Source: Pseudomonas sp. MYb60 (GTDB lineage Bacteria > Pseudomonadota > Gammaproteobacteria > Pseudomonadales > Pseudomonadaceae). Taken from it: DNA of 64,000 nucleotides. The notes beneath the pieces were generated by a model. That model made no database searches, was not told the DNA's origin, and saw only the letters and a program-made list of their open reading frames with translations. Every line of letters begins with the position of its first letter. The stretch's first letter is position 1. The translations under genes were made by a program, and so were the position numbers. The stretch lies in NCBI RefSeq assembly GCF_002979555.1, contig NZ_PCOZ01000019.1, positions 1 to 64,000 of the forward strand, in the 5' to 3' direction. Below, in pieces: positions 52,435 through 61,738 of the stretch.

Positions 52435-53190
52435 TCAGGGTTTACGCAGCAAGTAAGTGTCCATGATCCAGCCATTGGCCTGGCGCGCGGCCTTGCGGAC
52501 CTGTTCGATTTCACCCGCCACGTCGCTCACCTTGCCGCTGATGAGGATTTCATCCGGCGTGCCCAGGTAGGCGCCCCAGTAGATGTCCAGGTCCTGATCC
52601 GCCACGGTGCGGTAGGAATCTTCCGCGTCGAGCATCACCACCAGGGTGTCCGCATCACTCGCCTGCCCTGCCGCCAGCCGGCGTCCGGTGGTGATTTCAA
52701 CCGACTTGCCGATGCGGTTCAGCGCCACTTTATGTTGGGCCGCCAGGGCCTGCACGCTGGTGATGCCGGGGATCACCTCGAACTCAAACTCGCAGCGACC
52801 GCTGGCCAGAATCGCCTGCAGGATACGGAGGGTGCTGTCGTACAGCGCCGGGTCGCCCCAGGCCAGGAATGCACCCACCTCACCGTCAGCCATTTCCTCG
52901 TTGATCATGCGCTCGAAGGTTTGCTGCTTGTCGCGATTCAAGTCCTGCACGGCGGTGGTGTAGTCGATGTCACCGCGCACGCGCTCAGGGCAGTCGGCCT
53001 CGACGAAGCGGTAGCCGGGTTCGGTGATGTAGGTCTCGCAGATTTCACGACGCAGGTCGATCAGCTTGTCCTTGCTCTGACCCTTGTCCATCAGGAAAAA
53101 CACGTCGGTGCGGTTCAGCGCCTTCACGGCCTGCATCGTGATGTAGTCAGGGTTGCCGGCGCCGATGCCGATGATCAGGATGCGTTTCAT
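52435..53190 (-). CDS. cobF: Precorrin-6A synthase (deacetylating)
   Basis: 251 residues, SAM-dependent tetrapyrrole methylase of the aerobic cobalamin pathway; methylates C-1 of precorrin-5 with loss of acetate. Visible: ILIIGIGAGNPDYITMQAVK at the N terminus, GEVGAFLAWGDPALYDSTLR, VIPGITSVQALAAQHK and IYWGAYLGTPDEILISG. Length is normal. It is isolated from other cob genes in this window; the nearest neighbour is a histidine phosphatase family gene. Confidence 0.93.
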   Translation of the reverse strand: MKRILIIGIGAGNPDYITMQAVKALNRTDVFFLMDKGQSKDKLIDLRREICETYITEPGYRFVEADCPERVRGDIDYTTAVQDLNRDKQQTFERMINEEMADGEVGAFLAWGDPALYDSTLRILQAILASGRCEFEFEVIPGITSVQALAAQHKVALNRIGKSVEITTGRRLAAGQASDADTLVVMLDAEDSYRTVADQDLDIYWGAYLGTPDEILISGKVSDVAGEIEQVRKAARQANGWIMDTYLLRKP

Positions 53191-53235
53191 GGGTTGCTCT
53201 CATTGCGGGGCGTGGATTTTGCCATGTTCACGGGG

Positions 53236-53790
53236 TCAGGCGTGAGTTTCCAGGCGCAGGCGCCACAGGTTATTGAAGCGCAGCTCGGTGGCGGACAACG
53301 GTTCGACGTCGATGCGGTAGAACATCGCGAACGGAAACCGCATCACGTAGAGCATCGCGGCGCGGATCACCAAGGGGTGGGTGATGGCAACGACATGGCC
53401 GGGCTGGCCTTCCAGCGTCTGCATCCACTGGCTCACGCGTGTGCACAGCTGCTCCAGCGACTCGCCGCCATGGGGCGCGCTGCGGCTGTCGGTCAGCCAG
53501 GCGTCCAACTCGTCAGCATCCAGCCGAGCGATGTCCTGGCCTTTCCATCGGCCCAGATCGGCATCGCGCAAAGCGGGCTCGATCAGCGCGTCAGCGCCGA
53601 ACAAGCCCGCCGTCTGCCGGGTGCGCGCCTCAGGGCCACACAGCAGACGCCGGCTCTTTTTGTAGCGCATGGCCAGTGACAGTGGCGCCCCCTGCCCATC
53701 CATGGCCACTGCCTCGTCATCGCAAAACCGCCCCTGTTTTTGCAGGGGCGTGACGGCGTGGCAGATGAGGGTCAGGCGGGTGGCTTGCAT
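53236..53790 (-). CDS. Histidine phosphatase family protein with altered RHG motif
   Basis: 184 residues. The phosphatase core motif normally LVRHGET is LICHAVT here; the phospho-accepting His remains but the preceding Arg is Cys and the Gly is Ala. Later motifs GPEARTRQTAG, LGRWKGQDI, HGGESLEQLCTR and VVAITHPLVIRAAMLYV keep the second Arg, Glu and His. It sits 45 bases from cobF on the same strand. Activity may be reduced or shifted. ATG 53790 chosen since the motif is at the N terminus in this family. Confidence 0.82.
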   Translation of the reverse strand: MQATRLTLICHAVTPLQKQGRFCDDEAVAMDGQGAPLSLAMRYKKSRRLLCGPEARTRQTAGLFGADALIEPALRDADLGRWKGQDIARLDADELDAWLTDSRSAPHGGESLEQLCTRVSQWMQTLEGQPGHVVAITHPLVIRAAMLYVMRFPFAMFYRIDVEPLSATELRFNNLWRLRLETHA

Positions 53791-53863
53791 GGCGGGCTTT
53801 GGTCGTGGGGATGAGGCCACCAAGGTTGGCGCACTTATCCCCATGACGCAACGCCACAGGGCA

Positions 53864-54931
53864 TCAGGCCGCGTGGGTTTCTTTCTTGAGGCTGGCCATG
53901 TCGATCACGAAGCGGTACTTCACATCGCCTTTGAGCATCCGTTCATACGCCTCGTTGATGCCCTGGATATCGATCATCTCCACATCCGATACAATCCCGT
54001 GCCGGGCGCAGAAGTCCAGCATGTCCTGGGTCTCCTGGATGCCGCCGATCAACGAGCCGGCCAGGGTGCGGCGCTTGAAGATCAGGTTGAACACGTTGGG
54101 CGACGGGTGCGGGCTGTCGGGGGCGCCGACCAGAGTCATCGTGCCGTCGCGCTTGAGCAGGTTGAGGAATGCATCCAGGTCGTGGGGCGCGGCGACGGTG
54201 TTGAGGATGAAGTCCAGGCTGTTGGCGACCTTGGCCATTTCATCAGGGTTTTTCGACACCACCACCTGGTCTGCGCCCAGGCGCAGGCCGTCTTCACGTT
54301 TGTTGGGCGAGGTGGTGAACAGCGTCACATGGGCGCCCATGGCGTGGGCGATTTTCACCGCCATATGGCCCAGGCCTCCGAGGCCGACCACACCGACCTT
54401 CTTGCCGGGCCCGACCTTCCAGTGGTGCAGCGGCGAATACGTGGTAATCCCCGCACACAGCAGCGGCGCCACGGCCGCCAGGTTGGCGTCGTCGTGGGAG
54501 ATGCGCAATACGAACTTCTCCTTGACCACGATGCTGTCGGAATAGCCGCCATAGGTGTTTTCACCGCCGAACACCGGCCCGTTGTAGGTGCCGGTAAAGC
54601 CGTTCTCGCAATACTGTTCCTCGCCCTCGGCGCAGGAAGCGCAATGCTGGCAGCTGTCGACCATGCAACCGACGCCCGCCAAATCACCCACCTTGAATGC
54701 CTTCACATTGGCGCCCACCGCCGTGACGCGGCCGACGATTTCGTGGCCGGGTACCGACGGGTAAAGGGTGTTGTGCCACTCGTTGCGCGCGGTGTGCAGG
54801 TCGGAGTGGCATACGCCGCAATACAGAATGTCGAGCTGCACGTCATCCGCCCCCGGCGCGCGCCGCTCGAAGGTAAAGGGCTTGAGGGCATCCTTGGCGT
54901 TCTGGGCGGCGTAGCTGTAGGTCTTGGCCAT
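53864..54931 (-). CDS. Zinc-dependent NAD(P) alcohol dehydrogenase, YahK/cinnamyl alcohol type
   Basis: 355 residues. Catalytic zinc ligands in YCGVCHSDLHTARNEW and VPGHEIVGRV, structural zinc cysteines in SCQHCASCAEGEEQYC, and Rossmann motif VVGLGGLGHMAVKIAHAMG near residue 185. Reduces aldehydes with NADPH in family relatives such as YahK. ATG 54931 was preferred; a GTG 3 codons earlier is possible. Divergent from the chloroperoxidase-like hydrolase across about 145 bases. Confidence 0.93.
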   Translation of the reverse strand: MAKTYSYAAQNAKDALKPFTFERRAPGADDVQLDILYCGVCHSDLHTARNEWHNTLYPSVPGHEIVGRVTAVGANVKAFKVGDLAGVGCMVDSCQHCASCAEGEEQYCENGFTGTYNGPVFGGENTYGGYSDSIVVKEKFVLRISHDDANLAAVAPLLCAGITTYSPLHHWKVGPGKKVGVVGLGGLGHMAVKIAHAMGAHVTLFTTSPNKREDGLRLGADQVVVSKNPDEMAKVANSLDFILNTVAAPHDLDAFLNLLKRDGTMTLVGAPDSPHPSPNVFNLIFKRRTLAGSLIGGIQETQDMLDFCARHGIVSDVEMIDIQGINEAYERMLKGDVKYRFVIDMASLKKETHAA

Positions 54932-55077
54932 TTCGTTCACCTGTGTGATCGGACATGAGAGGTCAGTGGACCAGCATAGACGCTGAACCGTTCAACCGAG
55001 CACACCCGTACAAGCCCTTCGTCCGGTTTGCCGCAATAGTGAGCTGGAGGCCTTTTGCCCCCAACCAGGAGTTATCC

Positions 55078-55896
55078 ATGAGCACTTTTGTTGCCAAAGA
55101 CGGAACCCAGATTTATTTCAAGGATTGGGGCAGCGGCAAGCCCGTGCTGTTCAGCCACGGCTGGCCACTGGACGCGGACATGTGGGAATACCAGATGGAA
55201 TACCTGAGCAGCCGCGGCTACCGCACCATCGCGTTCGACCGTCGCGGTTTTGGCCGCTCGAACCAGCCGTGGACCGGCAACGACTACAATACCTTCGCCG
55301 ACGACATCGCCCAGTTGATCGAACACCTGGACCTCCAGGACGTGACTCTGGTCGGCTTCTCCATGGGTGGCGGTGACGTGTCGCGCTACATTGCACGCCA
55401 CGGCAGTGCCCGTGTCGCCGGCCTGGTGCTGCTGGGCGCCGTCACGCCGATCTTCGGCCAGACCGCCGACTACCCGCAAGGCGTGCCCGCCGAAGTGTTC
55501 GACGGTATCAAGGCCGGCCTGCTCAAGGACCGCGCGCAGTTCATCGCCGATTTCAATACGCCGTTCTTTGGCCTCAACAAAGGCCAGGTCGTCTCCGAAG
55601 GCGTGCTGACCCAGACCCTGCAAATCGCCCTGCTGGCATCGCTCAAGGCCACCGTCGATTGCGTCGGTGCGTTCGCCGACACCGACTTCCGCCCGGACAT
55701 GGCCAAGATCGACGTACCGACCCTGGTGATCCACGGTGATGGTGACCAGATCGTGCCGTTCGAAACCACCGGCAAGGTGGCCGCCCAGTTGATCAAGGGC
55801 GCCGAGCTGAAAGTCTACAAGGACGCGCCGCACGGTTTTGCCGCGACCCACACGCAGCAACTGAACGAAGACCTGCTGGCGTTCCTGCAACGCTGA
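55078..55896 (+). CDS. Alpha/beta-hydrolase, non-heme chloroperoxidase/esterase type
   Basis: 272 residues. HGWPLDADMWEYQM oxyanion loop, nucleophile elbow VGFSMGGGDVSRYIARHG near residue 95, catalytic Asp in LVIHGDGDQIVPF and His in DAPHGFAATH. This is the layout of bacterial perhydrolases/arylesterases annotated as chloroperoxidases. Acts without cofactor; physiological substrate unknown. AGGAG upstream of ATG 55078. Confidence 0.92.
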   Translation: MSTFVAKDGTQIYFKDWGSGKPVLFSHGWPLDADMWEYQMEYLSSRGYRTIAFDRRGFGRSNQPWTGNDYNTFADDIAQLIEHLDLQDVTLVGFSMGGGDVSRYIARHGSARVAGLVLLGAVTPIFGQTADYPQGVPAEVFDGIKAGLLKDRAQFIADFNTPFFGLNKGQVVSEGVLTQTLQIALLASLKATVDCVGAFADTDFRPDMAKIDVPTLVIHGDGDQIVPFETTGKVAAQLIKGAELKVYKDAPHGFAATHTQQLNEDLLAFLQR

Positions 55897-55913
55897 TCGG
55901 CAGACGCGGTCAT

Positions 55914-55944
55914 TGTGGTGAGCGGGGCAAGCCCGCTCACTACA
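55914..55944. terminator. Bidirectional hairpin between the hydrolase and DoxX genes
   Basis: Stem TGTGGTGAGCGGG / CCCGCTCACTACA with a 5-base loop (one G-T pair), 17 bases after the hydrolase stop and 9 bases from the end of the convergent DoxX gene. It serves both convergent genes. Confidence 0.7.
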
Positions 55945-55953
55945 AAAGCTTCC

Positions 55954-56340
55954 TCACACAGCCGGTTTACCCACCACCCACCGCCCCGGCCCGCTGATCA
56001 GCAACGTCGTGAAGATGATCAGCAACAACCAGCCAAACTGCGCTTCAAACAGCGTCCACTCCGGGTGCACCACCACCAGCGCAATCAGCAGCACGCTCAG
56101 GATCGGCAAGCACGCCAGGCGCACCAGCACCCCGGCGATGATCAGCAGCGGGCACAGCACCTCGGCAAAAATCGCCAACAGCAACGTGATCGTCGCCCCC
56201 AGGTGAAACGGGTCTTCGATCAGCTTCAATTGCTCGCTGTAGTTGAGCAACTTGGGCAAGCCATGCACCCACAGCAGGAACAGCGCCCCACTGACCCGCA
56301 GAAACAACAGCCCCAGGTCCTGACGTCTTGCTTCGTTCAT
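55954..56340 (-). CDS. DoxX family membrane protein
   Basis: 128 residues with four hydrophobic segments (LGLLFLRVSGALFLLWVHGL, ATITLLLAIFAEVLCPLLII, LSVLLIALVVVH, LLLIIFTTLLISGPGRW). This is the DoxX/SURF4-like fold, linked to quinone- and thiosulfate-related redox in some organisms; role here unknown. GGAG 5 bases before ATG 56340. Downstream of a LysR gene on the same strand. Confidence 0.85.
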   Translation of the reverse strand: MNEARRQDLGLLFLRVSGALFLLWVHGLPKLLNYSEQLKLIEDPFHLGATITLLLAIFAEVLCPLLIIAGVLVRLACLPILSVLLIALVVVHPEWTLFEAQFGWLLLIIFTTLLISGPGRWVVGKPAV

Positions 56341-56422
56341 ATGCGCTCCATGTGCGTCGAGAATCGATCGGGATCGATTGTGTCCACACGCACGCATCAA
56401 CGCTTGCAAGCCTGTGCTGACC

Positions 56423-57298
56423 TCAGTCGCCGGTGCCGGCAAACACTGCGACGATCTCATCGATCACCGCCCGTACCCGCGCGGTGTGGCGCAGGTCGGC
56501 GTGGGTCACCAACCACACATCGTAAGGCAGCGGCCGTGTGCGCTCGGGCCATAGGCGCACCAGGCCGTCCAGCTCACCGCTGTGCACCGGGATTTCACCA
56601 ATGCCCAGGCCGGCAGCGAGCGAGCGGCGCACCAGCAGACTGGAACTCAAGGCCGCGACTATGCGCCCACGGCCCAAGGGTTCGGAGACCAGCGTCAGGT
56701 CCTTCTGGCTTTGCAGATAGGGTTGGTACACCACCAGGTCGTGGCCTTCGAACAGGCTGCCCGGCGTCGGCATGCCGTGGCGGTCAATGTAGGACTGGGC
56801 GGCAAACAACCCCACCGGCCAGCGCGCGAGGCGGCGGGCGATCAGGTCCGGGTTGTCCGGGCGGGTGTTGCGCACGGCGATGTCGGCTTCACGCTTGGCC
56901 AGGCTGAGGATCTGGGTGGAGGCGTCCAGTTGCACGCGCACGTCCGGGTGCCTGGCGTGCAGGCACGCGATGGCCGGGATCAGGAAATCGATGGCGAGGG
57001 AGTCGGTGGTACTCACCCGCACGGTGCCGGTGAGGCGGTCGTCCAGGCCCTGGATCTGGCGCTCGAGGTCCAGGGCCGAGCGCTCCATTTTCTCCACCGA
57101 AAGCAACGCGGCCTCACCCACGGCGGTCAGTGCGTAACCCTCGGAGGTGCGCAGGAACAACGTTGCACTGAGGGATTTCTCCAGCGCATTCACCCGCCGC
57201 CCGACCGTGGCCTGGTCCACTCCCAACACCCGCGCTGCGCCGCGCAAGCTGGATTCGCGACACACCGCCAGGAATACCCGGGCATCGTCCCAGTTCAT
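56423..57298 (-). CDS. LysR family transcriptional regulator
   Basis: 291 residues. HTH FLAVCRESSLRGAARVLGVD then QATVGRRVNALEKSLSATLF, followed by the effector domain with TTDSLAIDFLIPAI and LLVRRSLAAGLGIGEIPVHS. Start ATG 57298 has GGAG 6 bases upstream; longer starts lie in the spacer toward the divergent MFS gene. It probably regulates the MFS/oxidoreductase pair. Confidence 0.9.
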   Translation of the reverse strand: MNWDDARVFLAVCRESSLRGAARVLGVDQATVGRRVNALEKSLSATLFLRTSEGYALTAVGEAALLSVEKMERSALDLERQIQGLDDRLTGTVRVSTTDSLAIDFLIPAIACLHARHPDVRVQLDASTQILSLAKREADIAVRNTRPDNPDLIARRLARWPVGLFAAQSYIDRHGMPTPGSLFEGHDLVVYQPYLQSQKDLTLVSEPLGRGRIVAALSSSLLVRRSLAAGLGIGEIPVHSGELDGLVRLWPERTRPLPYDVWLVTHADLRHTARVRAVIDEIVAVFAGTGD

Positions 57299-57408
57299 AG
57301 TGTTCTCCATGCTGCGTTTATGCATCAGTGTGACGCCAATTCGCAGCATTATTGCATCATCATAGCTGGATATGCTGGCCACCAGAAAAAATACCCAGGA
57401 CAGCCACC

Positions 57409-58641
57409 ATGCTCGACACTCACGCGTCTCCCCGCAGCTCGATCTGGCTGCCCATTTTCGCCGGCCTCTGCGCCAGCTTGGTCAGCATCGGCCTGGCGCG
57501 GTTCGCCTATACACCGTTGATCCCCACCCTGATCCAGGCCCAGTGGTTCTCCGCCTACGACGTGGTGTACCTCGGCGCCGCCAACCTGGTGGGTTACCTG
57601 ATCGGCGCGCTGATCGGTCGCCCCCTCGCCCAGCGCACCTCCAACACCAGCGCCCTGCGCCTGATGATGGTGGCGGTGACGCTGGCGTTCTTTGCCTGTG
57701 GTTTCCCGTTGTCGGTGGCGTGGTTCTTCGGCTGGCGCCTGCTCTCGGGCATCGCCGGGGGCGCGATCATGGTGCTGGTGGCCGCGACCGTGCTGCCCCA
57801 TGTACCGGCGGCGCGTCGTGGCCTGGCCAGCGGGGCGATCTTCCTCGGCATCGGCCTGGGCATTGCCGCCTCGGGCACCCTGGTCCCGCCGCTGTTGAGC
57901 CTGGGCCTGCAACAGACGTGGTTCGGCCTCGGCCTGTTGGCGCTGGTGCTGACGGCAGCCAGTTGGTTCGCCTGGCCCCACGCCAGCGTGCATGAAGCAC
58001 CGCTTCAGACGGGCACTGCAGCGCCCACACCTGCGGGCGTCTACCTGCTGTTCGCCCAGTACGCCTTCATGGCCGCGGGCCTCGTACCCGCCATGGTGTT
58101 CCTGGTGGACTACGTGGCGCGAGGCCTGGGTGATGGCGCCCATGTCGGCGCGATGATCTGGGTGATGTATGGCCTGGGCTCGATTGTCGGGCCGGTGACC
58201 TACGGCTTCCTCGCGGACAAACTCGGTGCCCGCTCGAGCATTCGCCTGGTGCTGGTGGCGCAGGCCATTGCCGTCGGCCTGCTGCCACTGGCCCACTCGT
58301 TCACCGCACTGGCGGTGCTGGCCGTACTCCTCGGCTCGTTCCCGCCGGGCATCGTGCCACTGGCGCTGGCCCGCGTGCATGAACTGCTGCCCAACCACCA
58401 TCAGCAACAGCGGGCATGGAGCCGGGCCACGGTATCCTTCGCCACGTTCCAGGCGCTGTCCGGGTTTGCCTACTCGGCGCTGTTCAACGGCAGCGGCGGC
58501 CACCATGCGCTGCTGTTCGTGATCGCGGCCGGAGCGATCGTGGTCGCGCTGCTGCTGGAACTGGGCATGCTTGCGGTGAACCGCCGGCCCGTCGCGACGG
58601 TCCCAACCCATACGCTTACCGCTACAGGACTTGCACAATGA
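57409..58641 (+). CDS. MFS transporter, YbfB family
   Basis: 410 residues, twelve hydrophobic spans. LPIFAGLCASLVSIGLARFA and YTPLIPTLIQAQWFSA start the protein as in YbfB; IGRPLAQRTSNTSALRLM is the loop 2-3 motif. YbfB-type carriers are little studied; one role suggested for relatives is export of sugar- or acid-like compounds. ATG 57409 has CAGGA upstream. It overlaps the next gene by 4 bases (ATGA), so the two are coupled. Confidence 0.88.
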   Translation: MLDTHASPRSSIWLPIFAGLCASLVSIGLARFAYTPLIPTLIQAQWFSAYDVVYLGAANLVGYLIGALIGRPLAQRTSNTSALRLMMVAVTLAFFACGFPLSVAWFFGWRLLSGIAGGAIMVLVAATVLPHVPAARRGLASGAIFLGIGLGIAASGTLVPPLLSLGLQQTWFGLGLLALVLTAASWFAWPHASVHEAPLQTGTAAPTPAGVYLLFAQYAFMAAGLVPAMVFLVDYVARGLGDGAHVGAMIWVMYGLGSIVGPVTYGFLADKLGARSSIRLVLVAQAIAVGLLPLAHSFTALAVLAVLLGSFPPGIVPLALARVHELLPNHHQQQRAWSRATVSFATFQALSGFAYSALFNGSGGHHALLFVIAAGAIVVALLLELGMLAVNRRPVATVPTHTLTATGLAQ

Positions 58642-59624
58642 CCCTGCCCACCGACATGACCCTGATCGAAATCACCACCCCCGGCGGCCCCGAGGTGCTC
58701 AAGCCGCGCCAGGTGCCGCTGCCCTCCCCGGCGCCCGGCGAGATCCTGATCCGCGTGCACGCGGCCGGCGTCAACCGCCCCGACGCCCTGCAACGTGCCG
58801 GCAAGTACCCGATGAAACCCGGCATGAGCCCCTACCCCGGCCTGGAAGTGGCCGGTGAAGTGGCGGCACTCGGCGAGGGCGTCAGCGACTTCGCCGTCGG
58901 CGACAAGGTGTGTGCGCTGACCAACGGTGGCGGTTACGCGCAATATTGCGCAGTGCCCGCCGGCCAGGCATTGCCGATTCCCGACGGCCTGTCATGGATT
59001 CAAGCGGCGGCGATTCCGGAAACCTTCTTCACTGTCTGGGCCAACCTGTTCAGCATCGGCGGCGCCCACAAGGGCCAGCGCGTGCTGGTCCACGGCGGTA
59101 CCAGCGGCATCGGCACCACCGCGCTGATGCTATGCCGCGAGTTCGGCATCCAGGCCTTCGCCACTGCCGGCAGTGAAGACAAATGCGCCGCCATCCGCGG
59201 CCTGGGCGCCGAGGCGATCAATTATCGCGAGCAGGATTTCGCCGAGGTCATCGGCAGCCAGGGCGTGAATGTGATCCTCGACATCATGGGTGGCTCCTAC
59301 CTCAACAACAACCTCAAGGCCCTGAGCATGGACGGCCGCCTGGTGATGCTGGGTTTCCTGGGCGGCGCCAAGGCCAACGAGGTGGATTTGCTCACCATTC
59401 TCGGCAAGCGCGCCATCGTCACCGGCTCGCTGCTGCGCGCGCGCACCAAAGAGGAAAAGGCACAGATCGCCGAACAACTGCGCGAACACGTATGGCCGGC
59501 GCTGTCAGCCGGGCGCTGCCTGCCGATGATCGACCAGGTGTTCGACTACACCGAAGCGGACAAGGCCCATGCGCGGATGGAAGGTGGGGAGCATATCGGC
59601 AAGATTGTGTTGCGCGTGTCCTAG
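58638..59624 (+). CDS. NAD(P)H-quinone oxidoreductase, PIG3-like
   Basis: 328 residues. MDR fold: AAGVNRPDALQRAGKYPMKP, PGLEVAGEVAALGEG, ETFFTVWANLFSIGGAHKGQ, nucleotide site VHGGTSGIGTTALMLCREFG near residue 150, GGSYLNNNLKALSMDGRLVM. The wording is that of the TP53I3/PIG3 subfamily, which reduces o-quinones with NADPH. Shares ATGA with the upstream MFS gene, so export and quinone reduction are co-expressed. Confidence 0.9.
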   Translation: MTLPTDMTLIEITTPGGPEVLKPRQVPLPSPAPGEILIRVHAAGVNRPDALQRAGKYPMKPGMSPYPGLEVAGEVAALGEGVSDFAVGDKVCALTNGGGYAQYCAVPAGQALPIPDGLSWIQAAAIPETFFTVWANLFSIGGAHKGQRVLVHGGTSGIGTTALMLCREFGIQAFATAGSEDKCAAIRGLGAEAINYREQDFAEVIGSQGVNVILDIMGGSYLNNNLKALSMDGRLVMLGFLGGAKANEVDLLTILGKRAIVTGSLLRARTKEEKAQIAEQLREHVWPALSAGRCLPMIDQVFDYTEADKAHARMEGGEHIGKIVLRVS

Positions 59625-59740
59625 ACACACCCGCGAAGGCAGGTGCAAACCCATATTCGAATCGTGCCCGCTTCAGATGCCCTGATTGGCCAATCATCGA
59701 CCCGGCGGCATGCCACGATTTTCAACACACCGACAATCCA

Positions 59741-59832
59741 GTGTGGGGGCTGGCTTGCCTGCTAAAGCGGTGGGTCAGGCACCGGATGCACTGATGGATA
59801 CACCGCCTTCGCGAGCATGCCCCTGCCCACAC
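59741..59832. repeat. REP-type palindromic element
   Basis: GTGTGGGGGCTGGCTTGCCT at the left pairs loosely with GAGCATGCCCCTGCCCACAC at the right, and the centre contains AGCGGTGGGTCAGGCACCGG, like the element at 28395-28483. It lies in the 238-base gap between the convergent PIG3-like and OYE genes; I see no gene in that gap. Confidence 0.7.
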
Positions 59833-59862
59833 TTGATCAACAACACTGATCCATCTGTGTTC

Positions 59863-60984
59863 TCAGCCGTAGGCAGGGTAGTCGGTATACCCCTGCTCCG
59901 AACCACCGTACATGCCCTCGGGTCGCAGCGGGTTCAGCGGCCAGCCGTTGAAAATCCGCTGGGGCAGGTCCGGGTTGGCAATGAACGGTCGGCCAAAGGC
60001 GATCAAATCCGCCAGACCCGCGTTCACCAGTTTCTCGCCACGCTCGGCGGTGTAGCGCCCGGCGTAGATAACCCGCCCGCTGAATGTTTCGCGCACGGCA
60101 CGGCGGAAGGTTTCCGGCAGTTCAGGTGCATTGTCCCAGTCGGCTTCGGCGATCGACACGTAGGCAATGTTCGCCGCTTCCAGCACCTTGATGGCTTCGA
60201 TGTAGGTGTGATGCGGGTCTTCCTCCACCAGGCCGATGTAGACGCGGTCCTGGTCGGTGCCGCTGAACAGCGGTGAAAAGCGCACGCCCAGGCGCTGCGA
60301 GCCCACGGCATCGCTCACCGCCTCGACGATTTCCCGCAGGAACCGCAGGCGGTTGTCCAGCGACCCACCGTATTCGTCATCGCGCTGGTTGGCATGGGCC
60401 GAGATGAACTGGTTGACCAGGTAGCCGTTGGCCGAGTGAATCTCCACACCGTCAAACCCGGCGGCCATCGCGTTACGCGCAGCCTCGGCATAAAACCCGA
60501 CCAAATCCTTGACCTCCCGCGTGCTCAACGCCCGTGGTACCGGCGGCTGTACCAACTCACCGGTACCCGGGGCGGTTTCGATGAAGGCCTTGACCTGCGT
60601 CGGCTGGATCGCAGACGGCGCGACCGGCGCTGCGCCGTCTGGCTGCAACGCGTGATGAGAGACGCGCCCAACATGCCACAGCTGAGCAAAGATCACCCCG
60701 CCTTCGGCATGCACCGCATCGGTCACCTTGCGCCAACCGTCGACCTGCGCCGCGCTGTAGATGCCCGGCGTCCACGCGTAACCCTGGCCACGGGGCTCGA
60801 TCTGCGTGCCTTCACTGACCATGAAACCGGCCGTGGCGCGCTGGCGGTAGTACTCGGCCATGAGGTCGGTGGCGATGTCACCGGGTTGGGCACTGCGTTG
60901 ACGTGTCAAGGGTGGCAGCACGATACGGTTGCCCAGGGTGTGATGGCCCAGCGTAATCGGGGTGCTTAGAACGGTAGCTGTCAT
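59863..60984 (-). CDS. Alkene reductase, Old Yellow Enzyme family
   Basis: 373 residues, FMN-binding TIM barrel. Visible: LGNRIVLPPLTRQRSAQPGD, QLWHVGRVSHHALQPDG, the catalytic Tyr/His region GFDGVEIHSANGYLVNQF, DEYGGSLDNRLRFLREI and the C-terminal GRPFIANPDLPQRI. Such enzymes (NemA/XenB type) reduce activated alkenes, nitrate esters and nitroaromatics with NADPH. ATG 60984 fits the family N terminus. It is next to a DJ-1/PfpI gene, an association common in electrophile-response loci. Confidence 0.93.
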   Translation of the reverse strand: MTATVLSTPITLGHHTLGNRIVLPPLTRQRSAQPGDIATDLMAEYYRQRATAGFMVSEGTQIEPRGQGYAWTPGIYSAAQVDGWRKVTDAVHAEGGVIFAQLWHVGRVSHHALQPDGAAPVAPSAIQPTQVKAFIETAPGTGELVQPPVPRALSTREVKDLVGFYAEAARNAMAAGFDGVEIHSANGYLVNQFISAHANQRDDEYGGSLDNRLRFLREIVEAVSDAVGSQRLGVRFSPLFSGTDQDRVYIGLVEEDPHHTYIEAIKVLEAANIAYVSIAEADWDNAPELPETFRRAVRETFSGRVIYAGRYTAERGEKLVNAGLADLIAFGRPFIANPDLPQRIFNGWPLNPLRPEGMYGGSEQGYTDYPAYG

Positions 60985-61060
60985 GGGGTTTTCCAAATTC
61001 GGGACGAGCAAAAGCATGGCGACTCCGGAGAGTCGCCAATCGATACGGCCGTTGATTGAG

Positions 61061-61738
61061 TTACGCGGTGAGTTTGAGCAGCGCCTTGGCCACGTCGCTG
61101 GAGCTGCCGGGGTTCTGCCCGGTGACCAGCAAGCCATCGACGATCACGAAGGATTGCCAGTCGGCGCCCTTCTCGTAGGTGCCGCCAAGCTGCTTGAATT
61201 CATCTTCAATCAGAAACGGCACCACATCGGTCAACTCCACTGCGGCTTCTTCCGAGTTGGAGAACCCGGTGACGCGACGGCCCTTGACCAGCGGCTCACC
61301 ATTGACCGCCTTGACGTGACGCAGCACGCCCGGCGCATGGCAGACAAAGCCGATGGGCTTGCCGGCCCGCTCGAAGGCCTCGATCAGCGCGATGGAAGTC
61401 TGCGACTCCGCCAGGTCCCACAGCGGGCCATGGCCGCCTGGGTAGAACACGGTGTCGAAGTCACTGGCATTGACCGTGTCCAGCTTCAGGGTGGTGGCCA
61501 AGGCCTGCTGCGCAGCCGGGTCGGCGGCGAAGCGATGGGTTTGCTCGGTCTGGAAATCCGGCAAATCGCTGACCGGGTCCAGGGGTGGCTGGCCGCCGGC
61601 CGGGGATGCCAGCACGACCTCGGCGCCAGCGTCCTTGAACGCGTAATAAGGTGCGGCAAACTCTTCAAGCCAGAAGCCGGTCTTGCGGCCGGTGTTGCCC
61701 AACTGATCGTGAGAGGTCAATACCATCAATACTTTCAT
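61061..61738 (-). CDS. DJ-1/PfpI family protein (type 1 glutamine amidotransferase-like)
   Basis: 225 residues. N terminus VLMVLTSHDQLGNTGRKTGF then WLEEFAAPY with the conserved Glu; FYPGGHGPLWDLAE; nucleophile Cys in IGFVCHAPGVLRHV near residue 135. Resembles HchA-like glyoxalase III/chaperones and the PfpI group. It is 77 bases upstream of the OYE gene on the same strand, so both may answer to reactive electrophiles. Divergent from the GlxA-type regulator. Confidence 0.9.
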   Translation of the reverse strand: MKVLMVLTSHDQLGNTGRKTGFWLEEFAAPYYAFKDAGAEVVLASPAGGQPPLDPVSDLPDFQTEQTHRFAADPAAQQALATTLKLDTVNASDFDTVFYPGGHGPLWDLAESQTSIALIEAFERAGKPIGFVCHAPGVLRHVKAVNGEPLVKGRRVTGFSNSEEAAVELTDVVPFLIEDEFKQLGGTYEKGADWQSFVIVDGLLVTGQNPGSSSDVAKALLKLTA

